64,000 nt of DNA from Mucilaginibacter ginsenosidivorax (GCF_007971525.1 NZ_CP042437.1:6014001-6078000); one strand, 5' to 3'. Shown: positions 43,742 through 52,670, numbered from the stretch's first letter. Translations and numbers: made by a program. The notes: generated by a model from the letters alone, not told the origin.

Positions 43742-43954
43742 CTATTTATTTTTTGATAAGGCAATTACGGCTATACCGCCAATAATTAATGCGCCGCCTA
43801 AATACGGGGGCCAGTTAACGGTTTTTTGCTTATCAACAGAAACCTGGAGCGGGCCGGCGTCAATCACCTTTTCCTTTTTGGTATAAGTAAAACTCGTCCA
43901 GATAAGCATAATGGCACCAATAACTATAAGGGCTATACCGATGGTTTTGTTCAT
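43742..43954 (-). CDS. two-helix small membrane protein (70 aa)
   Basis: Two membrane segments (IGIALIVIGAIMLIWTSF and PPYLGGALIIGGIAVIAL) joined by a charged loop KKEKVIDAGPLQVSVDKQK. The length and layout resemble DUF3185/SPW-like small inner-membrane proteins, but the match is not firm. It is leftward, and the next gene is on the other strand. It may be constitutive; function unknown. Confidence 0.65.
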   Translation of the reverse strand: MNKTIGIALIVIGAIMLIWTSFTYTKKEKVIDAGPLQVSVDKQKTVNWPPYLGGALIIGGIAVIALSKNK

Positions 43955-44130
43955 GGTAATGATTTTGAATGTCTTGCTGCAATAAGAATGGCTATTGGTG
44001 TAAATTGTTTGCCCGATATAAAATATAAGCTTTAGTTTTTGTTGACAGTAAACTTTTTATAGCTTAGGTGCTTTATTAGGCCTCCATTATTTGCCTTTAC
44101 CAAAACTTAAGCGATAAAAAGTACACAGGA

Positions 44131-45138
44131 ATGCAAGATGATTTGATACTTGAAACCATATCTGTTACCAAAAACTTTTTTGGCGATAAATCAACCGGGG
44201 TAAACAATATAACCATATTTGTGCCCAAGGGAAAGATAACCGCTATAGTTGGCGAAAGCGGCAGCGGTAAAACTACACTCCTGAACTTATTGTTCGGCAC
44301 CCTGCAGCCAGATCATGGCGAAGTTTTTTTTAAAGAGGAAAGGGTATTAAGCCGGGAACATGGCATACAACATGCCCATAAGGTAATGCGGATGGTTACT
44401 CAAAATGGGGTTGATATGAATCCCAAATCGTCTGTTTGGGAAACTGTGCGCGATGGAATGCCCCCTGAAGATCGCAGCCACGAAATAAAGCTGGTTACTG
44501 AAGCGCTTAATATGCTTAATATTTACCCGCTGAGAGATTACCCTTTTGGTAAACTAAGCGGTGGCGAAAAGCAACGTGTTACCATAGCCAAAGCCTTGAT
44601 AAGCCGGCCACAGGTGTTGCTGCTCGACGAGCCTTTTAACCAGGTTGACGCTTATTACCGGGAAGCACTACAGCACGATATCAGGCAGATTGTGAGGGAG
44701 TGGAAGACAACCGTGGTGCTGGTATCGCATGACCCGGCCGAGATACTATCAATGGCCGACGAACTTATTGTAATAAAAGAAGGCGAAATTGTTGAACACG
44801 GCCCGCCCGACCAATTATACCACTCGCCTAAATTGCTGTATACCTCGCAAATATTGGCCAGTAGCAGCATGCTTACATCAACCCAGGCCAAAGTTTGTGG
44901 CATTAAAAGTAAGCGTGGTATTGTTGTTGTATATGCCGAGCATGTGAAAATTGCAGCTATTGGCAAAAAATGGCTCATAAAAATGATCCTGTTCAAAGGT
45001 TTTTTTGAAGAATTGATCATCGATAATAACGATGTTACCCTAAGGGTAATGAACTACAACAGGGGCAAATATAAGGTAGGCGGCAAGGTGAGTATTAAAA
45101 TTACCAGGTACTTTGAGTTTGGGAAATGGGAAAATTGA
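44131..45138 (+). CDS. ABC transporter ATP-binding protein with C-terminal TOBE-like domain (335 aa)
   Basis: ATPase of an ABC importer-type transporter. Walker A GESGSGKTTLLN (~45-56), the signature LSGGEKQRVTIAKAL, Walker B VLLLDEPF and H-loop SHDPAE are all present. A C-terminal ~90 residues (ASSSMLTSTQAKVCGIKSKR ... KVGGKVSIKITRYFEFG) look like a TOBE-type regulatory domain as in polyamine/sulfate/molybdate families. No permease or binding-protein gene is beside it, so its partner is elsewhere in the genome or it has another role. A GCCTCACC repeat begins 5 bases after its stop. Confidence 0.85.
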   Translation: MQDDLILETISVTKNFFGDKSTGVNNITIFVPKGKITAIVGESGSGKTTLLNLLFGTLQPDHGEVFFKEERVLSREHGIQHAHKVMRMVTQNGVDMNPKSSVWETVRDGMPPEDRSHEIKLVTEALNMLNIYPLRDYPFGKLSGGEKQRVTIAKALISRPQVLLLDEPFNQVDAYYREALQHDIRQIVREWKTTVVLVSHDPAEILSMADELIVIKEGEIVEHGPPDQLYHSPKLLYTSQILASSSMLTSTQAKVCGIKSKRGIVVVYAEHVKIAAIGKKWLIKMILFKGFFEELIIDNNDVTLRVMNYNRGKYKVGGKVSIKITRYFEFGKWEN

Positions 45139-45142
45139 TGAA

Positions 45143-45244
45143 GCCTCACCCTGCCCTCTCCAAAGGAGAGGGTTCTTAAAAGTCAAACTATTAATTATTT
45201 TGCAAATCAAAAGTCCTCTCCTTTGGAGAGGATTTAGGTGAGGC
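45143..45244. repeat. GCCTCACC...GGTGAGGC inverted element (copy 1)
   Basis: A 102-base element: outer ends GCCTCACC (45143-45150) and GGTGAGGC (45237-45244), each arm with its own inner palindrome CTCTCCAAAGGAGAG. It overlaps the last ~18 codons of the leftward EamA gene, so that C-terminus is encoded by repeat DNA. It matches 60136-60265. Confidence 0.9.
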
Positions 45245-46165
45245 CCTGTACTTGCTCAAATTAATTAGCAGCACGCTTGCTAATATAACTACCAGGCCGG
45301 CTACCTGTATCAGGGTAACACCTTCGTGGGCAAAAAGTACACCTAATATTACAGCAATAACGGGGTTAACGTAAGCGTAAGTGCCAACCTGTGTTGCCGG
45401 GCGTACCTGCAACAGCCAAACATAGGCACTAAATGCAGCTATCGATCCAAAAATAATCAGGTATAACAGTGCATACCAGCTATGTGCCGGAATGGCACTC
45501 CAGTTAAGCGACTGAACTTCGTGGTGGAAAAAGCTCGACGGAATAAATACAATGCCTGCAACCAGCATTTGCCATGCCGTATTTACCGCTGCCGACCCTT
45601 GCGTATTGTAATGTTTTGAATAAAGAGAGCCCGATGCCCAACCCAATGTTCCTACAATTAATAAAAGCATTCCGGGCAGCTTTGATGGTCCGGACGCTGG
45701 CCCCATCATGCTTTCTATCTGCTCACTAAATAATAATATTACCCCTGCAAAGCCGATTATAAGGCCTATAATGGTGCTTTTGTTTTTAAAATTGGTGCGC
45801 CAGTTTGGTTTATCCAGCAATACAAACCAAATGGGGGGCGATGATACCATAATGGCAACCATAGCGCTTGGCAAGGTTTGCTCAACCCATATCACAACCC
45901 CGTTGCCAATTACCAGCAGTAAAAATCCGCTCACCGCCGCATGGATCATATTGCGCTTTACAAAAATCTGCTCGCCTTTAATGGCACTCCAAATAAGCAA
46001 CAAAGCGCCTGCTGTAAAAAAGCGGAGTACGCCCAGTAAAAACGGGGGAAAGCCATCCACGGCCATTTTTATAAAAAAGTAGGTAGAGCCCCAAACCAGG
46101 TAAACTGTAGCAAACGCTACAATAACCAATAGGGGCGAAGCAGATTTTTGTGAAGAAGAGGCCAT
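45191..46165 (-). CDS. EamA-family (DMT) transporter (324 aa)
   Basis: An integral membrane transporter with ten predicted helices in two EamA repeats. Conserved words: AFATVYLVWGSTYFFIKMAV, LLVIGNGVVIWVEQTLPSAM, and QVGTYAYVNPVIAVILGVL. The C-terminal tail (ASPKSSPKERTFDLQNN) is encoded by a repeat element (45143-45244) and is atypical, which may not matter for function. The gene begins 7 bases after an Lrp/AsnC-type regulator on the same strand, a common pairing for amino-acid or metabolite exporters. Substrate unknown. Confidence 0.9.
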   Translation of the reverse strand: MASSSQKSASPLLVIVAFATVYLVWGSTYFFIKMAVDGFPPFLLGVLRFFTAGALLLIWSAIKGEQIFVKRNMIHAAVSGFLLLVIGNGVVIWVEQTLPSAMVAIMVSSPPIWFVLLDKPNWRTNFKNKSTIIGLIIGFAGVILLFSEQIESMMGPASGPSKLPGMLLLIVGTLGWASGSLYSKHYNTQGSAAVNTAWQMLVAGIVFIPSSFFHHEVQSLNWSAIPAHSWYALLYLIIFGSIAAFSAYVWLLQVRPATQVGTYAYVNPVIAVILGVLFAHEGVTLIQVAGLVVILASVLLINLSKYRASPKSSPKERTFDLQNN

Positions 46166-46172
46166 GATATAT

Positions 46173-46652
46173 TTATTTTTCGGGTATAACTAATTGTTGT
46201 TGTTCTTTCACGGTTTCGAGCACGATGGTGGTACGTGTGTTCAAAATATGCGGTATTTTGCTAAAGTGCGTACGCATAAGGTGCATCAACGATGCCGAAT
46301 CATAGGTGCGTACCTTAATAAGGTAGCAATCGTCGCCGGCTATGTGGTGTACCTCCTGTACTTCGGGTATTTTGGCAAGCTCACTCGTGGTTTTATCAGA
46401 TCCGGGTCCGTCGGCTGCTTTCATGAAAATAAAGGCCAGTAGTTTTTGCTGTAGGGCTACCGGATTTATTTTGGTTACATATTGCTGAATAACATTTTTT
46501 TGTTCCAGCTTTTTTACCCGCTCCAATATGCCCGATGGGGCCATCCCTAACTCGCGTGCTAGGTCGGCGTTTGATATGCGGGCGTTATCCTGCATCAATC
46601 GTAATATCTGTAGGTCGGTTTTGTCTAAAACGATGTCTGTTTCGTTAATCAT
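46173..46652 (-). CDS. Lrp/AsnC-family transcriptional regulator (159 aa)
   Basis: A feast/famine-type regulator. The N-terminal winged HTH (LRLMQDNARISNADLARELG, then SGILERVKKLEQKNVIQQYV) precedes the RAM effector-binding domain (KIPEVQEVHHIAGDDCYLIK, VRTYDSASLMHLMRTHFSKI). The length is typical. It lies immediately upstream of, and probably co-transcribed with, the EamA transporter gene, so it likely controls that gene in response to an amino acid. The effector is unknown. Confidence 0.92.
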   Translation of the reverse strand: MINETDIVLDKTDLQILRLMQDNARISNADLARELGMAPSGILERVKKLEQKNVIQQYVTKINPVALQQKLLAFIFMKAADGPGSDKTTSELAKIPEVQEVHHIAGDDCYLIKVRTYDSASLMHLMRTHFSKIPHILNTRTTIVLETVKEQQQLVIPEK

Positions 46653-46959
46653 ACGGTAATATTACTAATTATCAGAATTAAATTCATTAATTAATTACAA
46701 AAATGAATTTAGTTCGACAATTGTGGTATTTTGGTGACTGGTTGGGTTGGTTAACCAAAGTTGCTTTATGAAACGTATAATCAATATGGGCTGATTCCCG
46801 TTTTCGTCTGACTGTAATTTGAAGCTTTCTTGATTCTTGACTCTTAACTCTTGATTCTCCCGAAAGGGGCAAAAAAGCAAACCCCTATCAAACGTATGAC
46901 AGAGGTCGCTTACAAGGTTAAGGTATAAAAATGAAGGTTTAGGCTTTTTGTTAGTTATT
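46653..46959. other. gap with AAGAGTTAAGAGTCAAG-type words
   Basis: No convincing gene. Two ~61-codon leftward frames in this gap (46687-46872, 46695-46880) are translations of repeat words (GAATCAAGAGTTAAGAGTCA, reverse strand of 46815-46860) and are discounted. The same words recur at ~58140. Confidence 0.5.
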
Positions 46960-47244
46960 TTAGGCGGAAAGACTCAATAATCTGTCGGACTCTGCTTCAT
47001 CAAACACAGTACGCAGATATTTAAGACCACCTTTAGTTATTGCTGTAAGCAACCTGAATTTATTGCCTTGTTCATCCAGAACATAAGCCATTCCGTTATC
47101 GTTTATCCAATCGAAGAGTACATCCCTGGTAGTGATGCCGCGGTTTTGAGTATGATCATCAATCCACATTAACGAGTTAATAGCCAGATAAGGGTTATCA
47201 TGCACATCGTTGGTTCTGTGAACACCGATTATTTGTAGGGGCAT
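46960..47244 (-). CDS. DUF3892-domain protein (94 aa)
   Basis: A small cytoplasmic beta-rich protein. The order I..V......I....W.D, then RDVLFDWINDNGMAYVLDEQ, and GGLKYLRTVFDEAESDRLL at the end fits DUF3892, whose function is unknown. Length is normal for the family. The ATG at 47244 is clear. It stands alone, with a repeat-word gap upstream of the Lrp gene and an AT-rich gap after. Confidence 0.75.
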   Translation of the reverse strand: MPLQIIGVHRTNDVHDNPYLAINSLMWIDDHTQNRGITTRDVLFDWINDNGMAYVLDEQGNKFRLLTAITKGGLKYLRTVFDEAESDRLLSLSA

Positions 47245-47394
47245 CGTTAGTTAATTTCAGGGGTTAACGATGTTAAATGTCCGAAATTTAACGTCGGCTG
47301 TCAATCCGTGAAAACACTGTATTTGACCCCGTTAAAATACGGGGTCGAAAAGTTGTATCAGGCCTTTGTAATATGAAAATAAATGTTATAGTAG

Positions 47395-47607
47395 TTAAAT
47401 TTTAATAACTTTACTCTGCTTTGCCTCAGGCTTTTTGTGATTGTCGGGCTTTGGTATATTTTTAACTATAGTAATGAGGGCGCTTGCAATAAGCCCGGTG
47501 GCCTTTAAGCCAAAATGTACAAAAGGCTTCATCACTTCCCATGTACTGTGTACAGGTTTTACTTCTGTGTTTCCTTTGCCTATCTGTTTTACGTTGGATG
47601 TTGCCAT
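47395..47607 (-). CDS. small hypothetical protein with one membrane helix (70 aa)
   Basis: A basic N-terminus (MATSNVKQIGKGNTEVKPVH), a central hydrophobic stretch (FVHFGLKATGLIASALITIV) and a Lys-rich tail (PEAKQSKVIKI). The hydrophobic part could be a single membrane helix. No family is recognised. It may be a small membrane protein of the inner membrane; a chance frame is possible. Confidence 0.5.
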   Translation of the reverse strand: MATSNVKQIGKGNTEVKPVHSTWEVMKPFVHFGLKATGLIASALITIVKNIPKPDNHKKPEAKQSKVIKI

Positions 47608-47660
47608 GGTTTTATGTTTTTATAGATATGACATAACAGGCATAAAAACCTTGCCAGAAA

Positions 47661-48314
47661 TCAGGAAGCCCAATCCATATCGCATAATACAACAAACCAG
47701 TTTCCTTTTTTCTTCTCCATGAAAATATCATAGCCCTGGGCTACAACCAACCCGCCGCGTTTTTCGATGTAGGCAAAGGCTTTTGTCCTATCCTGATTGA
47801 AAAATACTGCCGACATCCTGAACATTCCCGCGTTGAAGAAAACCGGGGGCAATTTTTTTCGCTGATTATACATCGTGTATTCATAATTATGAGTAAAAGC
47901 CAAATTTTTCAGTTGGAATATGCCTGGCTTTTCGTTGATGACCACTTCAGGGGCCCAGCTATCTACCAGCATATTTTTTACCATATTCTTATCATCCCGA
48001 CGTCGGCTTTTTGCTTGTTTTTTTAAATAATCTTCCGGTATTCTTATCAATGTATCCGCAATGAAAACATATAACCTGGCAGTATCTAATTGATTTTTTA
48101 GTTGTTCGATGTTATCCGTTTGTGATGCAGGAAATTTGTATTTAATTAAGTGTGCTTTTAAAACACTATCTGATGGCATAATGTAATTAAAAGCAAGCGT
48201 TGTAATCTCGGCCTCGTCTGATGGGGTATATAAATTATTAACCAAACGCGGTTTGGGATGCCTGCACGAAGCAAAAAGCAGGGGTATCAAAATCAGCTGC
48301 AGTAACTTGTTCAT
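47661..48314 (-). CDS. hypothetical lipoprotein (217 aa)
   Basis: The N-terminus (KLLQLILIPLLFASCRHP) has a lipobox with Cys ~17, so the product is likely a lipoprotein. The mature part is soluble and helical at first (SDEAEITTLAFNYIMPSDS) and beta-rich later, with a clear NWFVVLCDMDWAS C-terminus. The overall look is of a NTF2-like or small lipoprotein in Bacteroidetes, but I cannot assign it. It is downstream of, and on the same strand as, the metallophosphoesterase (gap 10 bases), so the two may be co-transcribed. Confidence 0.7.
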   Translation of the reverse strand: MNKLLQLILIPLLFASCRHPKPRLVNNLYTPSDEAEITTLAFNYIMPSDSVLKAHLIKYKFPASQTDNIEQLKNQLDTARLYVFIADTLIRIPEDYLKKQAKSRRRDDKNMVKNMLVDSWAPEVVINEKPGIFQLKNLAFTHNYEYTMYNQRKKLPPVFFNAGMFRMSAVFFNQDRTKAFAYIEKRGGLVVAQGYDIFMEKKKGNWFVVLCDMDWAS

Positions 48315-48324
48315 ATAGATGTTG

Positions 48325-49584
48325 TTAAGCTGTAACCTTTTTCTTCAATTCAATAACGGTAACCTCGGGCCAAATGCCAAGCCTGCCGCTAAAGGCCAGG
48401 AAACCCAAGCCCCGGTTTACGTATAAATAGCGTTGGTTTTGGCTGGCCAGGCCGGCCCAGTCAAGGTACTTGTATTTAACCGGGCTCCATTTAAAGCCAG
48501 GTATCTCCACACCAAATTGCGCACCATGTGTATGGCCGGATAGGGTGAGGTGAATATTGGCCGGGTGATACCGCACATGATCTTCCCAATGGGTAGGGTC
48601 GTGCGATAGCAACACTTTAAAAGCATCGTTGGGTACACCGCTAAGCGCTTTATTTAAATCGCCCATTTGTATAAAACCGCGGCCCCAGTTTTGAACCCCG
48701 ATAAGCGAGAGCTGCTGGCCACCTTTTTTGATGGTTACATTTTCGTTAAGCAGTAAACGGTAGTCCAAAGTTTTATGGTGCTGTTTCAGGGTTTCCAGGT
48801 TGGCAGATTTGGCTTCGGGGCTTTTCCATTCAATATAGTCGCCATAGTCATGATTACCCAAAATAGAAAACTGGCCGTAGGGCGCCTTTATCGATCCAAA
48901 TCGATCTAAATAAGGCTCAATTTCGGTGGCGGCATTGTTCACCAGGTCGCCTGTAAAAACAAACAGGTCGCTTTTCTGCGCTTTGGCCATATCTATGCCC
49001 TTTTGCATAGCCGCTGCATCATCAAAACTACCCGAGTGGATATCGGAAAGTTGAGTTATGGTAAACCCATCAAAGGCGGCAGGCAAATCATCAAAATAAA
49101 GGGTGACTTTGTGTAGTCGGTAATCATATTTCCCCTTCAGCATAGCATAAAAAAAGGAGGTAAAAGGTATTGCTGCTACTAACACGGCTACTTCACTGAT
49201 GAATTTTCGGCGGGCCGGGAATAGCGGTTTATCATGAGATTGTTTCGTCAGTTTAAATAAGCCTGTCAGCAACCGAGCGATATCGCCCAAAAACAAAACA
49301 AGTATAAAAAACAGTTTAGTAATTAAAAAAGTAAGGAACAGGCTCAATATCCATTCATGGAATGGCCGCATGCCGCCAACGGTTTTAAAAGCAGGTAAGC
49401 CGATTACCAATAAAACGGTAACACCAACCGAAACCAACAGGTATCCCCATAAAACTATTTTTTGCCAAAGCCGTGAGCGCCAGCCGGCAATTAATGTTTT
49501 TAAGCCCGAGAAGACATACCAGTCCAATAACAAACTAATTGCAGCTATAACCAGGAAAACTTTCAAAAGACCGTTGCCGTGCAT
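48325..49584 (-). CDS. membrane-anchored metallophosphoesterase (419 aa)
   Basis: A phosphoesterase with four N-terminal membrane helices (~5-140) and a calcineurin-type catalytic domain. The five metal motifs are in order: QLSDIHSG, FTGDLVNN, LGNHDYGDY, LLSHDP and SGHTHGAQFG. The layout resembles YaeI/YkuE-type periplasmic phosphodiesterases that act on lipid A precursors or phosphatidyl-glycerol phosphate; the substrate is unknown. The length with the N-terminal extension is usual in Bacteroidetes. It overlaps no gene; a lipoprotein gene follows 10 bases after its stop. Confidence 0.88.
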   Translation of the reverse strand: MHGNGLLKVFLVIAAISLLLDWYVFSGLKTLIAGWRSRLWQKIVLWGYLLVSVGVTVLLVIGLPAFKTVGGMRPFHEWILSLFLTFLITKLFFILVLFLGDIARLLTGLFKLTKQSHDKPLFPARRKFISEVAVLVAAIPFTSFFYAMLKGKYDYRLHKVTLYFDDLPAAFDGFTITQLSDIHSGSFDDAAAMQKGIDMAKAQKSDLFVFTGDLVNNAATEIEPYLDRFGSIKAPYGQFSILGNHDYGDYIEWKSPEAKSANLETLKQHHKTLDYRLLLNENVTIKKGGQQLSLIGVQNWGRGFIQMGDLNKALSGVPNDAFKVLLSHDPTHWEDHVRYHPANIHLTLSGHTHGAQFGVEIPGFKWSPVKYKYLDWAGLASQNQRYLYVNRGLGFLAFSGRLGIWPEVTVIELKKKVTA

Positions 49585-49824
49585 AAATAGAAGAAAAAAA
49601 GCAATTTAATAAAATATTAGCGCTTCTCAATCGTCATCATACTAAAGGGCGCCGGTTACATGCTATTTGTTAAACAATGTTAAAGCTTTTGAGGAGCAAC
49701 AATAGATAGGGTTTTTAAGGCGTTTTATAAAAGTTAATCAAATGATTAATTTTTGACTTTAAACAAACACAGCATTAACATCAAACAATTATTTTTGAAA
49801 TATCAATTAAAACAAACAACTACC

Positions 49825-50025
49825 ATGGCAATATTAACAATCCAAATCCCCGACACCGAAGTAACCACGCTATCAACCATTGTTGAGCGTATTGCAGGCA
49901 GCATTTTAAAAGTAAATGCCGACGAAGACGTTTATACCAACGATTGCTTACAAAAAGAAGAAGATCATTTTATAAAAAGTAAACTGGCCACGTCGTTCCC
50001 GTTTAACCATTTATGGAACGATTAA
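49825..50025 (+). CDS. small hypothetical protein (66 aa)
   Basis: Start chosen at ATG 49825 (MAILTIQIPDTEVTTLSTIV); an earlier in-frame ATG at 49753 would add 24 lysine/asparagine-rich residues from AT-rich leader DNA. The product has one beta strand, an amphipathic helix (STIVERIAGSILKVNADEDV) and an acidic/basic tail. It resembles antitoxin-like or ribosome-associated small proteins in length only. A strong terminator follows 80 bases later. Confidence 0.6.
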   Translation: MAILTIQIPDTEVTTLSTIVERIAGSILKVNADEDVYTNDCLQKEEDHFIKSKLATSFPFNHLWND

Positions 50026-50104
50026 ACCCGTAACAATTTGATATCCTGTTAATACGCCATATAGGAAAAGCCGAATGCTTAAAGCACAAAGCTTTCCCGC
50101 AAGA

Positions 50105-50142
50105 AAACAGCGCCGGATTTGAGAGACCCGGCGCTGTTTTTT
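50105..50142 (+). terminator. rho-independent terminator
   Basis: A 12-bp stem (AAACAGCGCCGG / CCGGCGCTGTTT) followed by TTTT, ~80 bases after the 66-aa gene. Confidence 0.85.
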
Positions 50143-50223
50143 GTTTTAATAATAATGTGTAATCGCGGCGCTATGTGCTACAATAGGTTCTGATAGTACA
50201 TTACTCGGCTAAACTGTAAGTTA

Positions 50224-50880
50224 TTATTGAAAAGATTTTGCAGCCAGCCGGTTATTTAGCATCAGAAATAAGCACCCGAACAGTAAAAAAGCCACCATTA
50301 CAAAAAAAGAATTGACAGCCACTTGCTGATAGCCCAGTTTATCGGCATCAACAAAAGGGTAGGGGTAAAAATGGTAAATAGCACCGCGAATAAGTACGTA
50401 AATAAGGTATAACAGCGGGTACCATAACCAGGCGGCTGCCTGTAGCCACGATAGTTTTGTTTTAGGTGCAAAAAACAACCAGAATACAACAAAAGCTATC
50501 GGGTTAAATACATGAGTAAGCTCGTTGGTTAGCGCAAACAAGCCCTGCAAGTGTACAATGCTTCGTAATACGGTATTGAATATTAAACCTACTATGGTGA
50601 TGTAAAGTGCTACGGCGGTATTTACACTGCTGCTGCCAAAGAAGTTTTTAAGTGCCGAAGCTTTGTTTAAAACAGCAGCAACAAGGCAAAGCCCAACCAG
50701 TATATTGCTCAGTACCGTAAAAAAGCTAATTATTTGCACTATAGCGCCACCAAATGTTCGGCCCTGCTGCATGTAGGCGGCTGTGGAGATAAAAAATTGT
50801 AAGACAACAGAAAACCAAACTATTAAAGCTAACAATATGGCGTATATAAATGCCGGTTTACTTAGTTTTTGCATAACCAT
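50224..50880 (-). CDS. Pr6Pr-family membrane protein (218 aa)
   Basis: Six predicted membrane helices. Family hallmarks: VQIISFFTVLSNILVGLCLV, LRSIVHLQGLFALTNELTHV, and the WLWYPLLYLIYVLIRGA / YHFYPYPFVD segment, which is diagnostic for Pr6Pr. These are integral membrane proteins of unknown function, related to FAR-17a/AIG1-like. The length is normal. It shares a strand with the zinc-finger gene at 50891, with a 10-base gap, and the two may form an operon. Confidence 0.88.
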   Translation of the reverse strand: MVMQKLSKPAFIYAILLALIVWFSVVLQFFISTAAYMQQGRTFGGAIVQIISFFTVLSNILVGLCLVAAVLNKASALKNFFGSSSVNTAVALYITIVGLIFNTVLRSIVHLQGLFALTNELTHVFNPIAFVVFWLFFAPKTKLSWLQAAAWLWYPLLYLIYVLIRGAIYHFYPYPFVDADKLGYQQVAVNSFFVMVAFLLFGCLFLMLNNRLAAKSFQ

Positions 50881-50890
50881 GGGGCGGGCT

Positions 50891-51490
50891 TTATCGCTTG
50901 TTAACGCTGTCTAACATTACTTGTAACGAATGGTTGTTTTTACGCACACTTTCAATTACACCAACATTTGTTTTTACGAAGGAGACTAAGTTATCCGAGG
51001 GCTCTTCGGTCCTGATGATCTTGTTGGCTTTCATGTTACGGAACAATGCCTGCGATGTGCGTATAATTCCCCAGGGTAAACCCCACCAGCCCATTAAGGC
51101 TGTTGACGAGGTAGCACGTTGGTTGGCTTGTTGCAGGCATGACGGGCAGGCAATCATCAGCTTTTTTTTGTACTGTGTTAATATAATAAAGCTTTTAACA
51201 CTGCCAATTACAATAGCATTAAGTGGTTGGGCCGTACTGCTGCAAACCGGGCACGGCTGGTTGCGAATAAGCGAGATATAGCTATCAATGGCTAAACTGC
51301 CCGGAGTGGAAAGCTGCACATTTACCCCGTTCATAATACCTTCATCCAATCCGCGGTTTTTTATTTCGGCTTTTAATAAATCTAACGCTTCGGGCCTTAA
51401 GCTTGCGGCCTCGGTTATGGCAAGGTGCGTAAGCTTATCATCACTTAAGTTTTTATAAGTGGTTTTTAACTGTTCAATATCGGGTTGCAT
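50891..51490 (-). CDS. zinc-ribbon hypothetical protein (199 aa)
   Basis: A helical N-terminus (DIEQLKTTYKNLSDDKLTHL) is followed by an isolated cysteine ribbon: PCPVCSST at ~80 and CPSCLQQ at ~136, i.e. two CxxC pairs separated by ~55 residues that include a hydrophobic stretch (NAIVIGSVKSFIIL). The C-terminal ~30 residues (FVKTNVGVIESVRKNNHSLQ) are helical. No named family. The gene is upstream of and probably co-transcribed with the Pr6Pr gene. Confidence 0.65.
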   Translation of the reverse strand: MQPDIEQLKTTYKNLSDDKLTHLAITEAASLRPEALDLLKAEIKNRGLDEGIMNGVNVQLSTPGSLAIDSYISLIRNQPCPVCSSTAQPLNAIVIGSVKSFIILTQYKKKLMIACPSCLQQANQRATSSTALMGWWGLPWGIIRTSQALFRNMKANKIIRTEEPSDNLVSFVKTNVGVIESVRKNNHSLQVMLDSVNKR

Positions 51491-51647
51491 GGCAATAAAT
51501 GTAATAAAAGAAATTAATACGCGACCGGATATTTAATAAGTTCGGGGCTGATCGAATCCCTACGGCAATAAAAAATATTACCGCAAAATATTTTTTATTG
51601 TGTTATGTTAACAATAAAGCAACCGTAACAGATTGTTGAACGTAAAC

Positions 51648-51890
51648 ATGAATAATATGAGGGGTTACGTTAATATACCAAAAACCATAGACTGCATGTT
51701 TTGTAAAACATGCGGTGCGCGCCCGGTTATTGAACTGGCGCCAGAAGGGCTTTACGTGGTTAAATGCCCTAACGACGACGGCCATTATCAAACCCGGATG
51801 GGTTTAATAGATATTGACGATTGGAACAGGAATAATACGGTTAATGTTGTCCCGGAAATCGAGTTTAATCACCAATATCTGTTTAAGTAA
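51648..51890 (+). CDS. small zinc-finger (Lar-like) protein (80 aa)
   Basis: A short cysteine protein: CMFCKTCGARPVIELAPEG, then VKCPNDDGHYQTRMGLIDID. Its layout (two cysteine pairs, a W in DIDDWNRNN) resembles restriction-alleviation (Lar) type phage-associated proteins, but not strongly. ATG 51648 is the chosen start; a TTG at 51633 lies just upstream and ATG 51657 is another. It stands alone in front of the VOC gene. Confidence 0.55.
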   Translation: MNNMRGYVNIPKTIDCMFCKTCGARPVIELAPEGLYVVKCPNDDGHYQTRMGLIDIDDWNRNNTVNVVPEIEFNHQYLFK

Positions 51891-51959
51891 TATTTCTGTG
51901 ATTTGGTCTTAGTGTTATATAAACACATATCTTTAGGTTTTTAAACCAAAAAACTTAAA

Positions 51960-52457
51960 ATGAGCCCATTACTCAATCTTAATACCCGTAAATCGGGTAA
52001 GCTTAAATTAATATGTTTAATTGCCGCCCTTGTGTTACCGGGCTTTTGCTTTGCCCAATCGGGTACCGATGCCGTACCGGTGGTTGATCATGTTGCCATC
52101 TGTGTAAAAAATCTTAAAAAAAGCACCGCATTTTACACCGAAGTAATGCACCTGCGCAAGGTAACCAACCCTTTTAAAGATACGGTACACCAATGGTACA
52201 GCCTGGGTAATGGGGTAAAATTACATGCCATCCAGGGCGATTGCGCCGGTGTACACCCAATAGCCGAGCATTTGTGCTTTTCGGTAGGATCGGTTCATGA
52301 GTTTGCCAAACTTTTAGAAAGCCATAATATTAAATACAGCAACTGGAAAGGTGATAGTAAAGAGCCAACCTTAAGGGCCGACGGCGTGCTGCAACTTTAT
52401 TTCCAGGATCCGGATGGTTATTGGATCGAAATTAACAGCCCGGCACCAAAGAAGTAG
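51960..52457 (+). CDS. secreted VOC (glyoxalase-like) protein (165 aa)
   Basis: One glyoxalase/VOC module after a signal peptide (ICLIAALVLPGFCFAQS). The module begins VVDHVAICVKNLKKSTAFYT, includes VHQWYSLGNGVKLHAIQGD, and ends LYFQDPDGYWIEINSP, with metal-type residues His (VDHVA), His (AEHLCF) and Glu (IEIN). A secreted VOC protein is unusual but seen in Bacteroidetes. The substrate is unknown. A possible TATCTTTA promoter lies ~20 bases upstream. Confidence 0.85.
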   Translation: MSPLLNLNTRKSGKLKLICLIAALVLPGFCFAQSGTDAVPVVDHVAICVKNLKKSTAFYTEVMHLRKVTNPFKDTVHQWYSLGNGVKLHAIQGDCAGVHPIAEHLCFSVGSVHEFAKLLESHNIKYSNWKGDSKEPTLRADGVLQLYFQDPDGYWIEINSPAPKK

Positions 52458-52468
52458 TTTGGGTTGTA

Positions 52469-52667
52469 GGTTGTACGTAATACGTAATACGTTTTACGTT
52501 TTTTTGGATGTATCAAAATTACGTATAACGTACTACGTCCCACTTACAACGTAATCAGTAATCCAGAACCTCAGAAGAAAGGTTGGGAAGGTTGTAAAGT
52601 TTTACTTGGTACGTTTTGTTTGGGTGTATAACCACTACGTATAACGTAAAACGTCACACGTACAACG
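52469..52667. repeat. ACGT-word inverted repeat element
   Basis: Arms built of TACGTAA/ACGTATAACGTA words: left 52470-52500 (GTTGTACGTAATACGTAATA), right 52521-52550 (ACGTATAACGTACTACGTCC) and a second right arm at 52637-52667 (ACGTATAACGTAAAACGTCA). It lies between the VOC gene and a leftward small gene. Confidence 0.75.
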
Positions 52668-52670
52668 TTA

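Noticed and set aside
46687..46880. two ~61-codon leftward frames in the Lrp/DUF3892 gap
   Set aside because: They translate repeat words (GAATCAAGAGTTAAG type) and differ in frame, so they are not genes.
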